In this document: positions 18,684 to 28,962 of the stretch, in pieces | Layout of the letters: each line of letters begins with the position of its first letter | Numbering within the stretch: the first letter of the stretch is position 1 | Source: Pseudonocardia thermophila | GTDB lineage: Bacteria > Actinomycetota > Actinomycetes > Mycobacteriales > Pseudonocardiaceae | DNA: 64,000 bases | Direction: 5' to 3' | NCBI RefSeq assembly: GCF_900142365.1 | Contig: NZ_FRAP01000004.1 | Location: 62,001 to 126,000, forward strand | Program-made: the position numbers and the translations under genes | Notes under the pieces: generated by a model | What the model saw: only the letters and a program-made list of their open reading frames with translations | Database searches by the model: none | Told to the model about the DNA's origin: nothing

Positions 18684-21239
18684 TCACTCCTCGTCCTCGG
18701 CCGGTGGTGAACCGCCGCGGATGAGGTAGAGCACGCTCTCCAGCTCGTCGGGTTTGACCAGCACCTCGCGCGCCTTGGAGCCCTCCGACGGGCCGACGAC
18801 CCCGCGGGTCTCCAGCAGGTCCATGAGCCGCCCGGCCTTGGCGAACCCCACCCGAAGCTTGCGCTGCAGCATCGACGTCGAGCCGAACTGCGAGGTGACC
18901 ACCAGTTCCGCGGCCTGCAGCAGCAGGTCGAGGTCGTCGCCGATGTCCGGGTCGATCTCCTTGGTCTCGCCCGCCTTCTGCGTGGTGACGCCCTCGGTGT
19001 AGACCGGTTCGGCCTGGTCCTTGGTGAACGCGACGATCGCGGCGATCTCCTCGTCGTCGACGTAGGCGCCCTGCATGCGGATCGGCTTCGCCGCCCCCAT
19101 CGGCAGGAACAACCCGTCGCCCATGCCGATCAGCTTCTCGGCGCCGGGCTGGTCGAGGATCACCCGTGAGTCGGTCAGCGACGAGGTGGCGAACGCCAGC
19201 CGCGACGGCACGTTCGTCTTGATCAGGCCGGTGACGACGTCGACGGACGGGCGCTGGGTCGCGAGCACCAGGTGGATACCGGCGGCGCGGGCCTTCTGGG
19301 TGATCCGCACGATCGCGTCCTCGACGTCGCGCGGCGCGGTCATCATCAGGTCGGCCAGCTCGTCGACGATGCACAGGATGTACGGGTACGGGCGGTACTC
19401 CCGCTCACTGCCCGGCGGTGTGGTGATCTCCCCGGACCGGACCTTCTTGTTGAAGTCGTCGATGTGCCGGACCCGGTTGGCCTGCATGTCCTGGTAGCGC
19501 TGCTCCATCTCCTCCACCAGCCAGGCCAGCGCCGCGGCAGCCTTCTTCGGCTGGGTGATGATGGGCGTGATCAGGTGCGGGATGCCCTCGTACGGGGTGA
19601 GCTCGACCATCTTCGGGTCGATGAGGATCATCCGCACCTCGTCGGGCGTGGCCCGCGAGAGCAGCGACACCAGCATCGAGTTGACGAAGCTCGACTTACC
19701 GGAGCCGGTGGAGCCGGCCACCAGCAGGTGCGGCATCTTCGCCAGGTTGGCGCACAGGAAGTGGCCCTCGATGTCCTTGCCCAGGCCGATCACCATCGGG
19801 TGCTGCTGCTCGCGCGCGCTGGGGCTGCGCAGCACGTCGCCGAGGCGGACCATCTCCCGGTCGCTGTTGGGCACCTCGATCCCGACGGCGGACTTGCCCG
19901 GGATGGGCGCGAGGATCCGCACGTTGTCGGTCGCGACCGCGTAGGAGATGTTCTTCGTCAGCTGGGTGATCTTCTCGACCTTCACGGCCGGGCCCAGCTC
20001 GATCTCGTAGCGGGTGACCGTCGGGCCGCGGGTGAAGCCGGTGACCTGCGCATCGACCGAGAACTGCTCCAGCACGCCGGTGATCGCCTCGATCATGGCG
20101 TCGTTGGCGGCGCTGCGGGTCTTCGGCGCCGGACCCGCGGCCAGCATGTCGGCGGGCGGGAGCTTGTACGGCGGCGCGTCGCCGTCCGGTGGAGGCACGA
20201 CGATGCGCAGCTCGCCGGTGTCGGTGGTCGGCTCCGGCGTGGGCTCCGCGGGCGGAGTCGCCACGATCTCCTTGGGCGGCGTGCGCTTCTCCGGCGGTGC
20301 GGGCGGCGTGGGGGCCTGCTGGGCGGGCTCGGTACCCACCGGGTCGACGTCGATGACGATGCCCTTGCCGTTGCCCAGGTCGGGCGGTCCGAGGGTCTCG
20401 CGCACCAGGTCGGCGACGCTGCCCGCCTTGCGGCGGGTGCGGCGGCGCGGGGGCTCGCCGTCGGCCTCGCCGACCGCCGCGGTCTCCTCCGTCGGCGCGT
20501 CGTCGTCATCGATCTCGACCTGGCGACCGAGCAGCCGGCGCACGCGGTCGGGCACGGACCGGACCGGGGTGCCGGTGAGCACGAGGAAGCCGTAGCCGGC
20601 CAGCAGCAGGAGCACGGGCACCGCGACCCAGGCGGTGAGGCCCTCGGCCAGCGGGGTGGCCGCGACGTAGCCGAGCGCGCCGCCGCCCTCGATCCAGCGC
20701 TCCGGCTCGTCGGGGCGGCCGGAGGCGAGATGGACGATGCCGAGCGCGCCCACGGTGAGCAGCAGCGAGCCGAGCACGACGCGGGGGCGGGAGTCCGGGT
20801 TCGGCTCGGTGGTCATCAAGACGATCCCGGACAGCACCAGCAGCACGGGCAGCACGCTCGCCCCGCGGCCGACGACGTAGCCGACGGCAGCGGAGAGCCA
20901 CTGCCCCACCGGGCCGCCCGCGCCCCACCAGATGCCCGCCGCGCTGACCACGGCCAGCACCAGCAGGATCACGCCGAGGCCGTCGCGGCGGTGGTCGGGG
21001 TCCAGCTCGCGCACCCGGCCGACCGCGCGGCCGGTGGCCTTGCCCAGCTTCGCGATGCCGAGACCGACCCCGTCGATGGCGCGGTCGAGCAGGTCGGGGC
21101 CGGACCGCGCCGGCCGGCGCGCCGGGGCCCGGCGCGCGGAGCTCGATCCGCGGCTGCGCGAGGAGCCCGAGCTGCGCGTCGACCGGCTCCCGGCACCTCG
21201 GCCCCCCGAGCCGCGGTTCGACGTCGCCCGTGTTGCCAT
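18684..21239 (-). CDS. ftsK: DNA translocase FtsK/SpoIIIE
   Basis: 851 residues from the ATG at 21239. A basic Ser/Arg/Gly-rich leader (1-50) precedes four or five membrane segments (about 85-215), a Pro-rich acidic linker, and the translocase motor: [10 protein letters not shown] near 507, [11 protein letters not shown]alker B near 630, and a C-terminal winged-helix gamma domain that reads KOPS-like polarity sequences. It acts at the division septum to clear chromosomal DNA. A longer open frame upstream is ignored because it has no FtsK homology. Confidence 0.95.
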   Translation of the reverse strand: MATRATSNRGSGGRGAGSRSTRSSGSSRSRGSSSARRAPARRPARSGPDLLDRAIDGVGLGIAKLGKATGRAVGRVRELDPDHRRDGLGVILLVLAVVSAAGIWWGAGGPVGQWLSAAVGYVVGRGASVLPVLLVLSGIVLMTTEPNPDSRPRVVLGSLLLTVGALGIVHLASGRPDEPERWIEGGGALGYVAATPLAEGLTAWVAVPVLLLLAGYGFLVLTGTPVRSVPDRVRRLLGRQVEIDDDDAPTEETAAVGEADGEPPRRRTRRKAGSVADLVRETLGPPDLGNGKGIVIDVDPVGTEPAQQAPTPPAPPEKRTPPKEIVATPPAEPTPEPTTDTGELRIVVPPPDGDAPPYKLPPADMLAAGPAPKTRSAANDAMIEAITGVLEQFSVDAQVTGFTRGPTVTRYEIELGPAVKVEKITQLTKNISYAVATDNVRILAPIPGKSAVGIEVPNSDREMVRLGDVLRSPSAREQQHPMVIGLGKDIEGHFLCANLAKMPHLLVAGSTGSGKSSFVNSMLVSLLSRATPDEVRMILIDPKMVELTPYEGIPHLITPIITQPKKAAAALAWLVEEMEQRYQDMQANRVRHIDDFNKKVRSGEITTPPGSEREYRPYPYILCIVDELADLMMTAPRDVEDAIVRITQKARAAGIHLVLATQRPSVDVVTGLIKTNVPSRLAFATSSLTDSRVILDQPGAEKLIGMGDGLFLPMGAAKPIRMQGAYVDDEEIAAIVAFTKDQAEPVYTEGVTTQKAGETKEIDPDIGDDLDLLLQAAELVVTSQFGSTSMLQRKLRVGFAKAGRLMDLLETRGVVGPSEGSKAREVLVKPDELESVLYLIRGGSPPAEDEE

Positions 21240-21333
21240 GTGCTCACGGTATCCGCCGATGATGATCGACTCCGGGACCGAAACGCCCCTCCCCCGGTGA
21301 CCGCGCGCACCCGATCGGTGTCCCGAGCCAGGT

Positions 21334-21774
21334 TCAGACGTAGCGGCGCAGCACCACCCAGGTCGTCGTGCGCACGGTCTCCCGCCAGCGGGAGATGTCG
21401 TCGAGGACCTTGTCCAGCGCGTCCGCGGTCGGCGCGGTGACCAGCACGAACAGGTCGTACTCCCCGGTGACCGTCTCGATCTCCGACACCCCGGGCAGGG
21501 CCGCGAGCCGCCGGACGTAACCGGCCACGTCGGTGGTGCGGTGGACGATCCCCACCCGGGCCCGGTGCGCGGTGGCCGCGCCCGGCTCGGCCACGTCGGC
21601 GTGGTAGCCCCGGATGACCCCGCTGCGCTCCATCCGCTGCACGCGGGCCAGCACCGCGGTGCGCGACAGCCCGACCGCCCGCCCCAGGTCGGCCATCGAC
21701 GCCCGCCCCTCCCGGCGCAGCAGCTCCAGGATCCGCAGGTCGAGATCGTCGAGCTGACGATTCGTCGGCGCCAT
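21334..21774 (-). CDS. Lrp/AsnC-family regulator
   Basis: 146 residues from the ATG at 21774 (another ATG lies three codons upstream at 21783). N-terminal HTH ([40 protein letters not shown]) and C-terminal RAM effector domain ([18 protein letters not shown]). Divergent from the lysine aminotransferase gene with ~80 bases between starts. The same pairing (lrpA-lat) exists in mycobacteria, so it probably controls lat in response to an amino acid. Confidence 0.9.
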   Translation of the reverse strand: MAPTNRQLDDLDLRILELLRREGRASMADLGRAVGLSRTAVLARVQRMERSGVIRGYHADVAEPGAATAHRARVGIVHRTTDVAGYVRRLAALPGVSEIETVTGEYDLFVLVTAPTADALDKVLDDISRWRETVRTTTWVVLRRYV

Positions 21775-21855
21775 GCCGCACATCGTGGCACTTCGCCAGC
21801 AGTTCCGACGCGGCGAACCATGCCCACGAACGGGCACCGATCGAACACTGGACGT

Positions 21856-23166
21856 ATGGGTAACGCGGCCAACGTCCCACCGGAAGCGGTGCACGACACC
21901 CTTCGCCGGCACCTGCTCGTCGACGGGTTCGACCTCGTCCTCGACATGACGGCCAGCCGCGGATCGTGGCTCGTCGACGCCCGTGACGGCGCGCGCAAGC
22001 TGGACATGTTCAGCTTCTTCGCCTCGGCGCCGCTCGGGATGAACCACCCCGGGCTGGTCGACGACCCGCAGTTCATGGCCGAGCTGGCCGCGGTGGCGGC
22101 CAACAAGCCGTCGAACTCCGACGTCTACACCACGCACCTGGCGGCGTTCGTCGAGACGTTCTTCCGGGTGCTCGGCGATCCGGCGCTGCCGCACCTGTTC
22201 TTCGTCGAGGGCGGAGCGCTCGCCGTCGAGAACGCGCTGAAGACGGCGTTCGACTGGAAGCGCCGGCACAACGCCGCACACGGGCGACCCGCCGAGCTGG
22301 GCACGAAGGTGCTGCACCTGCGCCGGGCGTTCCACGGGCGCAGCGGTTACACGCTCTCGCTCACCAACACCGACCCGGTGAAGACCGCGCTGTTCCCCAC
22401 GTTCGACTGGCCGCGGATCGACGTGCCGGCGATGCGGTTCCCGCAGGACGCCGCCGCGGTCGCCGAGGTGGAGGCAGCGGAGGCGCGGGCGCTCGCGCAG
22501 GCGAGAGCCGCGTTCGCCGCGCACCCGCACGACATCGCGTGCTTCATCGCCGAGCCGATCCAGGGTGAGGGCGGCGACAACCACATGCGCCCGCAGTTCC
22601 TGCAGGCGATGCAGGAACTGTGCCACGAGAACGACGCTCTGTTCGTCCTCGACGAGGTGCAGACCGGCTGCGGCATGACCGGAACACCCTGGGCGTACCA
22701 GCAGCTGGGCGTGCAGCCGGACGTCGTGGCGTTCGGGAAGAAGCTGCAGGTCTGCGGGATCATGGCCGGTGGCCGGGTGGACGAGGTGCCCGACAACGTG
22801 TTCCGCACGTCGTCGCGGATCAACTCGACGTGGGGCGGGAACCTCACCGACATGGTCCGCTCCCGCCGCTACCTGGAGATCATCGAGCGGGACGGGCTGA
22901 TCGAGAACGCCGCCCGGCTGGGCAGGACCGTGCTCGACGAGCTGTCCGCCGTGGACGGGATCAGCAACGTCCGCGGGCGCGGCCTGTTCGTCGCGTTCGA
23001 CCTGCCGACGCCCGAGGCGCGCAACGCCACCCTCGCGCGGCTGCACGCCGACGGGGTGCTGGTGCTCGGGTGCGGGGAGCGCAGCATCCGCCTGCGCCCG
23101 GCCCTCACGGTGACGGAGGAGGAGCTGCACCTGGCGGTCGAGGCGATCGCGAAGGCGGTGCAGTGA
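21856..23166 (+). CDS. lat: L-lysine 6-transaminase
   Basis: 436 residues from the ATG at 21856. Class III PLP aminotransferase: [20 protein letters not shown] near 115-134, metal-free cofactor Asp in [11 protein letters not shown], Schiff-base Lys in FGKKLQVCG. The pattern is that of Lat, which moves the epsilon-amino group of lysine to 2-oxoglutarate. In beta-lactam producers it feeds alpha-aminoadipate synthesis; in mycobacteria it is stationary-phase induced. No beta-lactam genes are nearby, so a lysine catabolic or persistence role is more likely. Confidence 0.93.
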   Translation: MGNAANVPPEAVHDTLRRHLLVDGFDLVLDMTASRGSWLVDARDGARKLDMFSFFASAPLGMNHPGLVDDPQFMAELAAVAANKPSNSDVYTTHLAAFVETFFRVLGDPALPHLFFVEGGALAVENALKTAFDWKRRHNAAHGRPAELGTKVLHLRRAFHGRSGYTLSLTNTDPVKTALFPTFDWPRIDVPAMRFPQDAAAVAEVEAAEARALAQARAAFAAHPHDIACFIAEPIQGEGGDNHMRPQFLQAMQELCHENDALFVLDEVQTGCGMTGTPWAYQQLGVQPDVVAFGKKLQVCGIMAGGRVDEVPDNVFRTSSRINSTWGGNLTDMVRSRRYLEIIERDGLIENAARLGRTVLDELSAVDGISNVRGRGLFVAFDLPTPEARNATLARLHADGVLVLGCGERSIRLRPALTVTEEELHLAVEAIAKAVQ

Positions 23167-23181
23167 GCCCGGGTCCCGCGT

Positions 23182-23238
23182 CGAGAACGACGTTGTGGTG
23201 ATCAGAACGCCTTCTTGATCACCACAGGTTCGTTCTCG
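23182..23238. terminator. Interrupted hairpin between convergent lat and SDR genes
   Basis: Outer arms CGAGAACG (23182-23189) and CGTTCTCG (23231-23238), inner perfect 11-base arms TGTGGTGATCA (23194-23204) and TGATCACCACA (23216-23226), loop of 11 bases. It differs in sequence from the ACGAACGGC palindrome family. Its place between convergent genes fits a bidirectional terminator. Confidence 0.75.
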
Positions 23239-23273
23239 TCGCGACCCTGGCCTCAGTGACGCGGCCCCGCCCC

Positions 23274-24026
23274 TCAGTAGTGGACCGCGCCCCTGTTGCC
23301 GCCCGCGACGGTGACCGCGTCCCCGGTGATGCCCGCGGCGCGCGGGGAGCAGAGGAAGACCACGACGTCGGCGACCTCCTCGACGGTGACGAGCCGGCGC
23401 ACGCTCGTGGTCTCGGCGGCCTGGTAGGCGACCGCCGCCGGCACCCGCCCGGTATCGACGAGGCCGGGGTGCACGACGACCACGCCGATGCCGTCCGGGC
23501 CCAGCTCGTCGGCGGGGTTCGCGGTGAGCGCGGCGACGGAGACGTTCCGGATCGTCCCGGAGATCGACCCGGTGCGGCGGGCGTTGAGCCCGGAGACGTT
23601 GACGATCCGCCCCGACTTCTGCCGCCGCATGTGCGGGGCGACCGCCCGGGCGCAGCGCAGGTAGCCGAGCACCTTCGTGTCGAAGTCGACCGTCACCGCG
23701 GCGTCGGTGAGCTCCTCCAGCGTGGGCGGCGTGGGCGTCGCCGGCTGGGCGGCCGTGTTGACCAGCACGTCGATCCCGCCCCACGCGGCCACGACGGCGT
23801 CGGCCATCGCGCGCACCGCGGCGTCGTCGGTGGTGTCGGCGGGGACGGCGAGCACGTCGGCGCCGGTCCGGCGCAGTTCGTCCGCGCCGGCGAGGAGCCG
23901 CTTCGGGTCGCGGGCGACGAGCGCCACCCGTGCGCCTTCGGCGGCGAGCCCGCGTGCGACGGCGCGGCCGATCGCGCCGGAGCCCCCGGTCACGATCGCC
24001 CGCGCCCCGCTCAGCTGCAGGTCCAC
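23274..24026 (-). CDS. Short-chain dehydrogenase/reductase lacking the YxxxK motif
   Basis: 250 residues from a GTG preceded by GGGAGG. Rossmann fold is intact: VTGGSGAIGRAVARG near 13-27, cofactor strand VALVARD, NTAAQP in the NNAG position. The family's catalytic block is altered: after NVSGLNARR, where Tyr-x3-Lys is expected, the sequence reads SGTIRNVSVAAL, with Thr and Val in the Tyr and Lys positions. It may be a non-catalytic binder or use another residue. It starts 12 bases after the LAL regulator stop on the same strand, so the two are probably one transcript. Confidence 0.82.
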   Translation of the reverse strand: MDLQLSGARAIVTGGSGAIGRAVARGLAAEGARVALVARDPKRLLAGADELRRTGADVLAVPADTTDDAAVRAMADAVVAAWGGIDVLVNTAAQPATPTPPTLEELTDAAVTVDFDTKVLGYLRCARAVAPHMRRQKSGRIVNVSGLNARRTGSISGTIRNVSVAALTANPADELGPDGIGVVVVHPGLVDTGRVPAAVAYQAAETTSVRRLVTVEEVADVVVFLCSPRAAGITGDAVTVAGGNRGAVHY

Positions 24027-24038
24027 GTCGGTCCTCCC

Positions 24039-26867
24039 TCATCCGCCGGAGTCCGGGTCCCGGACCAGCTGGCCCCGGGTCAGCATCCAGCGGATGAACT
24101 CCTTGCGACTGGTGGTGCCGGTCTTCATCAGGATGTTGCGGACATGGCTCTCCACGGTGCGCTCGGAGAGGACGAGTTCAGCCGCGATGGCGCGGTTGGA
24201 CCGAGCCCGTCCGACCAGCTCGGCGATCTCGCGCTCACGCGGGGTGAACGGATCGGCGACGGCCGCCTCGGCGGTGACGCGGTCGAGCAGAGCAGTCGCG
24301 TCACGAAGCAGGCCGGGCAGATCGAGCGCGCGGGCGGCCGCGGCGGCGGCCCGCGCGTGCCGGGCGGCCCCGGTGAGATCACCGGTGGCGTGGGCGACCC
24401 GGGCGAGCCCGTCCCGGGTCCGCGCGAGGTACGGCCGGGCCCCGATCGCGGTGTTGACGCGCGCCGCCTCCGCGAACTGCGCAGCCGCGGTGGCGGTGTC
24501 GCCGCAGACGAGCGCCAGCTCAGCCCGGGTGCGGGCGAACGCGCCGGAGTAGAGGACGGTGCCGGTGCCGAACACGACCAGTTCGGGGAAGACCTCGTCG
24601 ATCACCGCTCGCAGCCTGCGCGCCGCCGCCGCGTCGCGCAGGCCGATCGCCAGCTCGCACAGGTAGTCCAGCGCGGGCAGGGTCCGCATGTCGCGGGTGC
24701 GGTCCAGTTGTTCGACGAGCGGCGCGCACAGCGCGCGGGCGTGGTCGGTGTCGCCGTCGAGCAGCAGCGCCACCGCCATCCCCGCCCGGCCGACGAACGG
24801 CTGCCCGGCGACGTCGTCGAGCAGGCGCCGCCAGCCGGGCGGCAGCTCGGCAGGGTCACCGCGCAGCAGTGCGAGGAACACGGCGTGCCCGAGGTAGGTG
24901 CCCTCCGCGGACTGGTCGTTCCAGTCCGCGGTCAGCGTGCGGGCCTCCGCGGAGAGGCGGCGGGCGAGCTCGAAGTTGCCGGTCATCGCGGCGACGGCGG
25001 CCCGGTGCCGCAGGTGGTGCCAGCGCGCGACGGGCAGCCCGGTCTGCTCGGCGACGGCGCCGACGGCCGCGATGTGCTCGTCGCCCGCGGTGAGGTCTCC
25101 CGCCTGGATCGCCGCGTCGCACAGCCAGAGATGCCCCCACAGGACGGCGAGCGGCCTGCCGGTCGCCGCCGCCAGCTCGACCGACCGCCGCCCCAGCACG
25201 GCCCGGTCGATGCCGAGCCGGGGATCCTGCGCCACCATCGCGGCGGCGAGGATCGCGTCCAGCTCGACGGCGCGGTCGCCGGCCTCGACCGCGGCGGCCA
25301 TCGCCTGGCGAGCGTGCTCCTCGGCCTCGGCGATGTCCCCCACCTCGGCCAGCGCGCAGGAGAGCGCCGCGGCCACCCGCGCGGCGAGCGCTGGGTCCAG
25401 CGGTGCGGTGAGGGCGCGCCGGCACAGCGCCGCCACCGCCCGGTTGACGCCCGGGTGTCCGTAGCCCTGGACGGTGACGGCGGCTCGGGCGACGACGTCG
25501 GGCCGGCCGCTGCGCTCGCCGACCGCCGCGGCCCGCAGGGAGGTCCGCACACTCTCCTCGGGCCGCCCGGCGAGGGCCTGCACCCGGGCCAGGTCGAGCA
25601 GCAGCTCAGCCTCGTCGGCGCCCGCCTCCGGGGCGCGCGCGTCGAGGGCGAGCTGCAGGTAGTCCTCGGCCTCGGCGTAGCCGCCGCCGGCACGGGCGTC
25701 GTCGGCCGCGCGCACCGCCCACGGCACCGCCCGTGCCGGCTCCCCCGCGCGCACCCAGTGCCGGGCGACCGTCCCGGCGCGGTCGCCCCGCCCGACCGCC
25801 CCCGGCTCGAGGAGCTCGGCGACCGTGCGGTGCAGGTCGAGCCGGCGCTGCGGGGGGATGGTGGCGTAGACGGCGTCGCGGACGAGGGCGTGGCTGAACG
25901 CGGCGGTGGCGCCGGGCATCGTGACCAGCCCGAGTGCGACGGCCGGGGCGAGCAGCTCGGTCGCGGCGGCGGGGGTCGGCGCACCGAGCAGACCGGTGAG
26001 CGTTTCGGCATCGGCGGGGCCACCGAGCACGCTGAGCGCGGCGACGGCGTCCGCGGTCGCCGGGCCTGCGGCGTGCAGCGCCGCCGCGACGAGCCCGCCC
26101 AGCTCGGCGGCGCCTCCGAGCGGGCCGTCCCACGACGCCCGGCCGCGCAGCTGGTCGGCCGCGATGCGGGTCAGGGTCCACAGCACGAGGGGGCTGCCAC
26201 CGGCCCGGTCGATCGCCTCCCGGACCGCGGCCGGATCGGCGTCGGTGACCGCGTGGGACAGCAGCGCGGCGGCGTCGGCGGCGGTCAGCGGACCGAGCGT
26301 GACGGGCACAGTGGTGCTGCGCGCGAGCAGCCGCGGCAGGGCGTCGGCGAACGGACCGGCGTCGACCGGGCGGTGGGTCGCGACGGCGAGCACCGGCAGC
26401 CTGCGCACCTCGGTGGCGAGGCGCTCCAGCAGCCGCACGGTGGCCGCGTCCGCCCAGTGCAGGTCCTCCAGGACGACCAGCAGCGGTGGTGCGGCTCGCG
26501 CCTGGGCGGCGAGCGCGTCGAGGACGCCGGTGTCGGCGGCGAACGCGGCGGCCGCGGCGTCGGCGGGCCCGGCGGTCACGGGTGCGACGTCGGTGGCGAG
26601 CGCGGCCCGCACCTCGGGCAGCGCCGCGGCGGCCCGCGTCCAGGGCCAGAGCATCGGCATGCCGTCGGCGTCGACCGCGGCACCCCAGGCGAGGGCGACG
26701 TCGCCGGCGCGGTCGACCAGTTCCTCGACGAGGCGGGTCTTGCCGATCCCGGGCGGACCGGAGACGAGGAGAAGGCCCCCGCTGCCCGCGCGTGCGCGTT
26801 CCAGCTCGGACCGGACGACGGCCAGCTCGCGGTCGCGGCCGAAGAGCCGGCCGTCCGGTGCGGTCAT
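24039..26867 (-). CDS. Large ATP-binding LuxR (LAL) family regulator
   Basis: 942 residues. N-terminal AAA ATPase domain: LFGRDRELAVVRSELERA, Walker A SGPPGIGKT near 36-44, Walker B LLVVLEDLHWAD near 125. The middle 400-850 is a helical TPR-like repeat region rich in Ala. The C-terminus is a LuxR HTH (FTPREREIAELVGRARSNRA, SERTVESHVRNILMKTGTT). LAL proteins are often pathway-specific activators. It is divergent from the glutamate-cysteine ligase-like gene with 108 bases between starts, and co-oriented with the SDR. Confidence 0.92.
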   Translation of the reverse strand: MTAPDGRLFGRDRELAVVRSELERARAGSGGLLLVSGPPGIGKTRLVEELVDRAGDVALAWGAAVDADGMPMLWPWTRAAAALPEVRAALATDVAPVTAGPADAAAAAFAADTGVLDALAAQARAAPPLLVVLEDLHWADAATVRLLERLATEVRRLPVLAVATHRPVDAGPFADALPRLLARSTTVPVTLGPLTAADAAALLSHAVTDADPAAVREAIDRAGGSPLVLWTLTRIAADQLRGRASWDGPLGGAAELGGLVAAALHAAGPATADAVAALSVLGGPADAETLTGLLGAPTPAAATELLAPAVALGLVTMPGATAAFSHALVRDAVYATIPPQRRLDLHRTVAELLEPGAVGRGDRAGTVARHWVRAGEPARAVPWAVRAADDARAGGGYAEAEDYLQLALDARAPEAGADEAELLLDLARVQALAGRPEESVRTSLRAAAVGERSGRPDVVARAAVTVQGYGHPGVNRAVAALCRRALTAPLDPALAARVAAALSCALAEVGDIAEAEEHARQAMAAAVEAGDRAVELDAILAAAMVAQDPRLGIDRAVLGRRSVELAAATGRPLAVLWGHLWLCDAAIQAGDLTAGDEHIAAVGAVAEQTGLPVARWHHLRHRAAVAAMTGNFELARRLSAEARTLTADWNDQSAEGTYLGHAVFLALLRGDPAELPPGWRRLLDDVAGQPFVGRAGMAVALLLDGDTDHARALCAPLVEQLDRTRDMRTLPALDYLCELAIGLRDAAAARRLRAVIDEVFPELVVFGTGTVLYSGAFARTRAELALVCGDTATAAAQFAEAARVNTAIGARPYLARTRDGLARVAHATGDLTGAARHARAAAAAARALDLPGLLRDATALLDRVTAEAAVADPFTPREREIAELVGRARSNRAIAAELVLSERTVESHVRNILMKTGTTSRKEFIRWMLTRGQLVRDPDSGG

Positions 26868-26975
26868 GGCGGGAGTATGGCCGCATCGGCGGTCCCGGGA
26901 CAGCGGTCGGTTCCGTGGTGGGGTTCCGTGGCTGCACGGATGCCCGAGCGGCGGCTGTGCGGGAGCGTCGCCGGC

Positions 26976-27965
26976 ATGGATCTGGAGACCGCGGTGCGCC
27001 GCGCGTTCGCCCCTGCGACCCGGCGGGGCCGGGTGGGTGTCGAGATCGAGCTGATCCCGCTGGCGTTCGGCGGGCGGCCGGCGCCGGAGCGGGTCGCCGG
27101 TGTGCTCGACCCGCGGTGCGCCGCCGGCGCCCGAGCGGCGTTCGAGGCGGGCGGGCAGCTGCGGCTGCGGATCGCTCCGCAGCCGCTACCCGCGCTGCTG
27201 GGCACCGTCGCCGGTGTCCTCCGCCGGGTGCGGGAGCGGGCGACCCGGTCGGGGATCGCGCTGCTCGCCGTGGGCACCGACCCGCAGCATGCGGCCGCCG
27301 ACGTGCCGCTGCTGGTGCCGAGCCCGCGGAACGTCGTCCTGCAGCACGCGTTCGACGCCCGCGGGCCGGACGGGCGACGGATGATGCGGCTGACCGCGGC
27401 GCTGCGGGTGTGCGTCGACCTGCTGCCGGGGCGGGCCGGGTACGAGCAGTGGCTGGTCGCCAACCTCGCCGGTCCGCACCTGGCGGCCGCGTTCGCGAAC
27501 TCGCCGAGCCTGGACGGACGGCCGTCCGGGTGCGCGGGCGCGCGCACCGGCATCTGGACCCGCGTCGACGATCGCCGCTGCGGCTACGACGGCCGCCACC
27601 TCGATCCGCGAAACCCGGTCGGCGCCTACCTCGCGTTCGCCGCCGCGGCCCCGCGCTTGCCGCTGCCCGACGCCGGACACCTCGACGCCCTGTTCCCGCC
27701 GGTGCGGCCGTGCGGCGGCTGCCTGGAGGTGCGCTACCTGGACGCACAGCCCGACGAGCGCGTCCCGGCCGCGGTGCGGACGGTGCACACGCTGCTCACC
27801 CACCCCGTTGCCCGGGCAACCGCTCTGGATCTGCTGCTGCCCGGGCTCGCCGACCTGCCGACGGCGTGGCGCCAGGCGCCCGCCGGCTGGAGTCCGCTCG
27901 CGGCCGACCTGCTCACCATCGCCGCCGACGCTGAGCCGGCCCTCGACGAAGTGCTCGTGCGATGA
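26976..27965 (+). CDS. Glutamate-cysteine ligase-like protein (GCS2/EgtA family)
   Basis: 329 residues from the ATG at 26976. Features of the GCS2/EgtA family: VGVEIELIPLAF near 18-29 (metal- and ATP-binding Glu residues), LLAVGTDPQ, GRRMMRLTAALRVCVDLLPG, AAFANSPSLDGRPSG and TGIWTRVDDRR. It would join glutamate to cysteine by ATP hydrolysis. EgtA serves ergothioneine synthesis, but no egtBCDE is present. Instead the ATG of a glutathione-synthetase-like gene overlaps its stop (ATGA), which suggests a gshA-gshB pair. It is shorter than typical EgtA (about 430 residues). Confidence 0.8.
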   Translation: MDLETAVRRAFAPATRRGRVGVEIELIPLAFGGRPAPERVAGVLDPRCAAGARAAFEAGGQLRLRIAPQPLPALLGTVAGVLRRVRERATRSGIALLAVGTDPQHAAADVPLLVPSPRNVVLQHAFDARGPDGRRMMRLTAALRVCVDLLPGRAGYEQWLVANLAGPHLAAAFANSPSLDGRPSGCAGARTGIWTRVDDRRCGYDGRHLDPRNPVGAYLAFAAAAPRLPLPDAGHLDALFPPVRPCGGCLEVRYLDAQPDERVPAAVRTVHTLLTHPVARATALDLLLPGLADLPTAWRQAPAGWSPLAADLLTIAADAEPALDEVLVR

Positions 27966-28853
27966 CCGACGTCGTCTTCGTCGTGGACCCGGAGGGCCGC
28001 GCACCGGCGACGGGGCTCCTGCAGGCCGTGCACGAGCGGGGTGCGCGAACGTGGGCCGCCCGAACGCCTGCGCTGGAGATCGTCGACGGGCGGGCCCGCT
28101 GCCGGGTCGACCCGCTGCGGAACGGGGTCGCGCCGACCCGGTTGTGGCTGGACGAGGCCGCGGCGATCGTCGTGTGCCTGCGCCCGCCGCTCACCGAGCT
28201 GCACCGGACGGCGACGCTCGTCCTGGACCGCGCTGATCAACGCCCCTGCCGGGTTGCGGGCCGGCGACGGCCTGGCCCTGCGCTTCCCCGGCCTCGGCCC
28301 GCCCACGCTGGTCAGCGCGGACCCGGCCGCGCTGCGGGCGTTCGTCGCCGAGCACCGGGTGGTGGTCGCGGCACCCGTCGGTGGGTGCGTCGGGAGCCGG
28401 GTGCTGCGGCTGGACCGCCACGACCCCAACCTGCCGCACCTCGCCGACATCGTGACCGCGGCCGGGACCCGGGCTGCGGTGCTGCAGCCGTACCTGCGGG
28501 AGACCACCGCGGGCACGACCCGGGTGCACGTGGTGGACGGCGAGCCCGTGGCGGCCGTGCGCCACCCACCCGCCGACGCCGGCCCGGCCGTGACGTGCCG
28601 GGTCACCGACCGGGACCGGGAGATCTGCGCCGGGACCGCCCCGGCCCTGGTGGCGCACGGCATCCACTTCGCTGGACTGGACCTGATCGGGCGGTACCTC
28701 GTCGGGATCGACGCGACGGGGGCGAGCCTGGGCCGGCCGGGCGCGCCGCTCGCGCCGGAGGTGTGCGCGGAGATCGCGGGGGAGCTGCTCGACGGGACGT
28801 TCCTGAGCCCGGTCCCGGCCGGGGCGTGCCCGGCCCCGGCCGGCACCCGGTGA
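27962..28853 (+). pseudogene. gshB: Glutathione synthetase-like ATP-grasp protein, frameshifted
   Basis: The N-terminal part (MTDVVFVVDPEGRAPATG to LTELHRTATLVLDRA) is in the frame of the ATG at 27962; the rest (LINAPAGLRAGDGLALRF to the stop at 28853) is one frame over. The switch falls at about 28229-28235, where E. coli GshB has several more residues (ERAEEKGTLIVNKPQ), so a small deletion is likely. Downstream GshB features are clear: VAAPVGGCVGSRVLRL, HDPNLPHL, RVHVVDGEPVA and HGIHFAGLDLIG. Glutathione is unusual in actinobacteria, which use mycothiol. Either a decayed acquired gene or a sequence error. Confidence 0.8.
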
Positions 28854-28911
28854 AGGGGACGGCACGCCGTGGCCCGCGAGTCGCGCACCCGCTCGCGCGA
28901 GTCCTGCGTTC

Positions 28912-28954
28912 GGGACGGCGAGTCGCCGGGCCCGGACGCGGGACTCGCCGTCCC
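28912..28954. terminator. Perfect 13-bp inverted repeat between convergent genes
   Basis: GGGACGGCGAGTC at 28912-28924 and its exact complement at 28942-28954 with a 17-base GC-rich loop. It lies between the gshB-like gene and the convergent AraC gene, which fits a bidirectional terminator. Confidence 0.75.
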
Positions 28955-28962
28955 GGCGGGCC

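Noticed and set aside
21240..22106. N-terminal extension of ftsK to 22106
   Set aside because: The extension has no FtsK homology and would cover the Lrp gene and the lat promoter; the ATG at 21239 begins a typical basic leader.
21856..23166. lat as the first gene of a beta-lactam cluster
   Set aside because: No pcbAB, pcbC or other beta-lactam gene nearby; the lrp-lat pairing is the ordinary mycobacterial one.
23256..27965. Plus-strand ORF of about 1570 codons
   Set aside because: Only its last ~330 codons (from 26976) have homology; the rest is antisense to the SDR and LAL genes.
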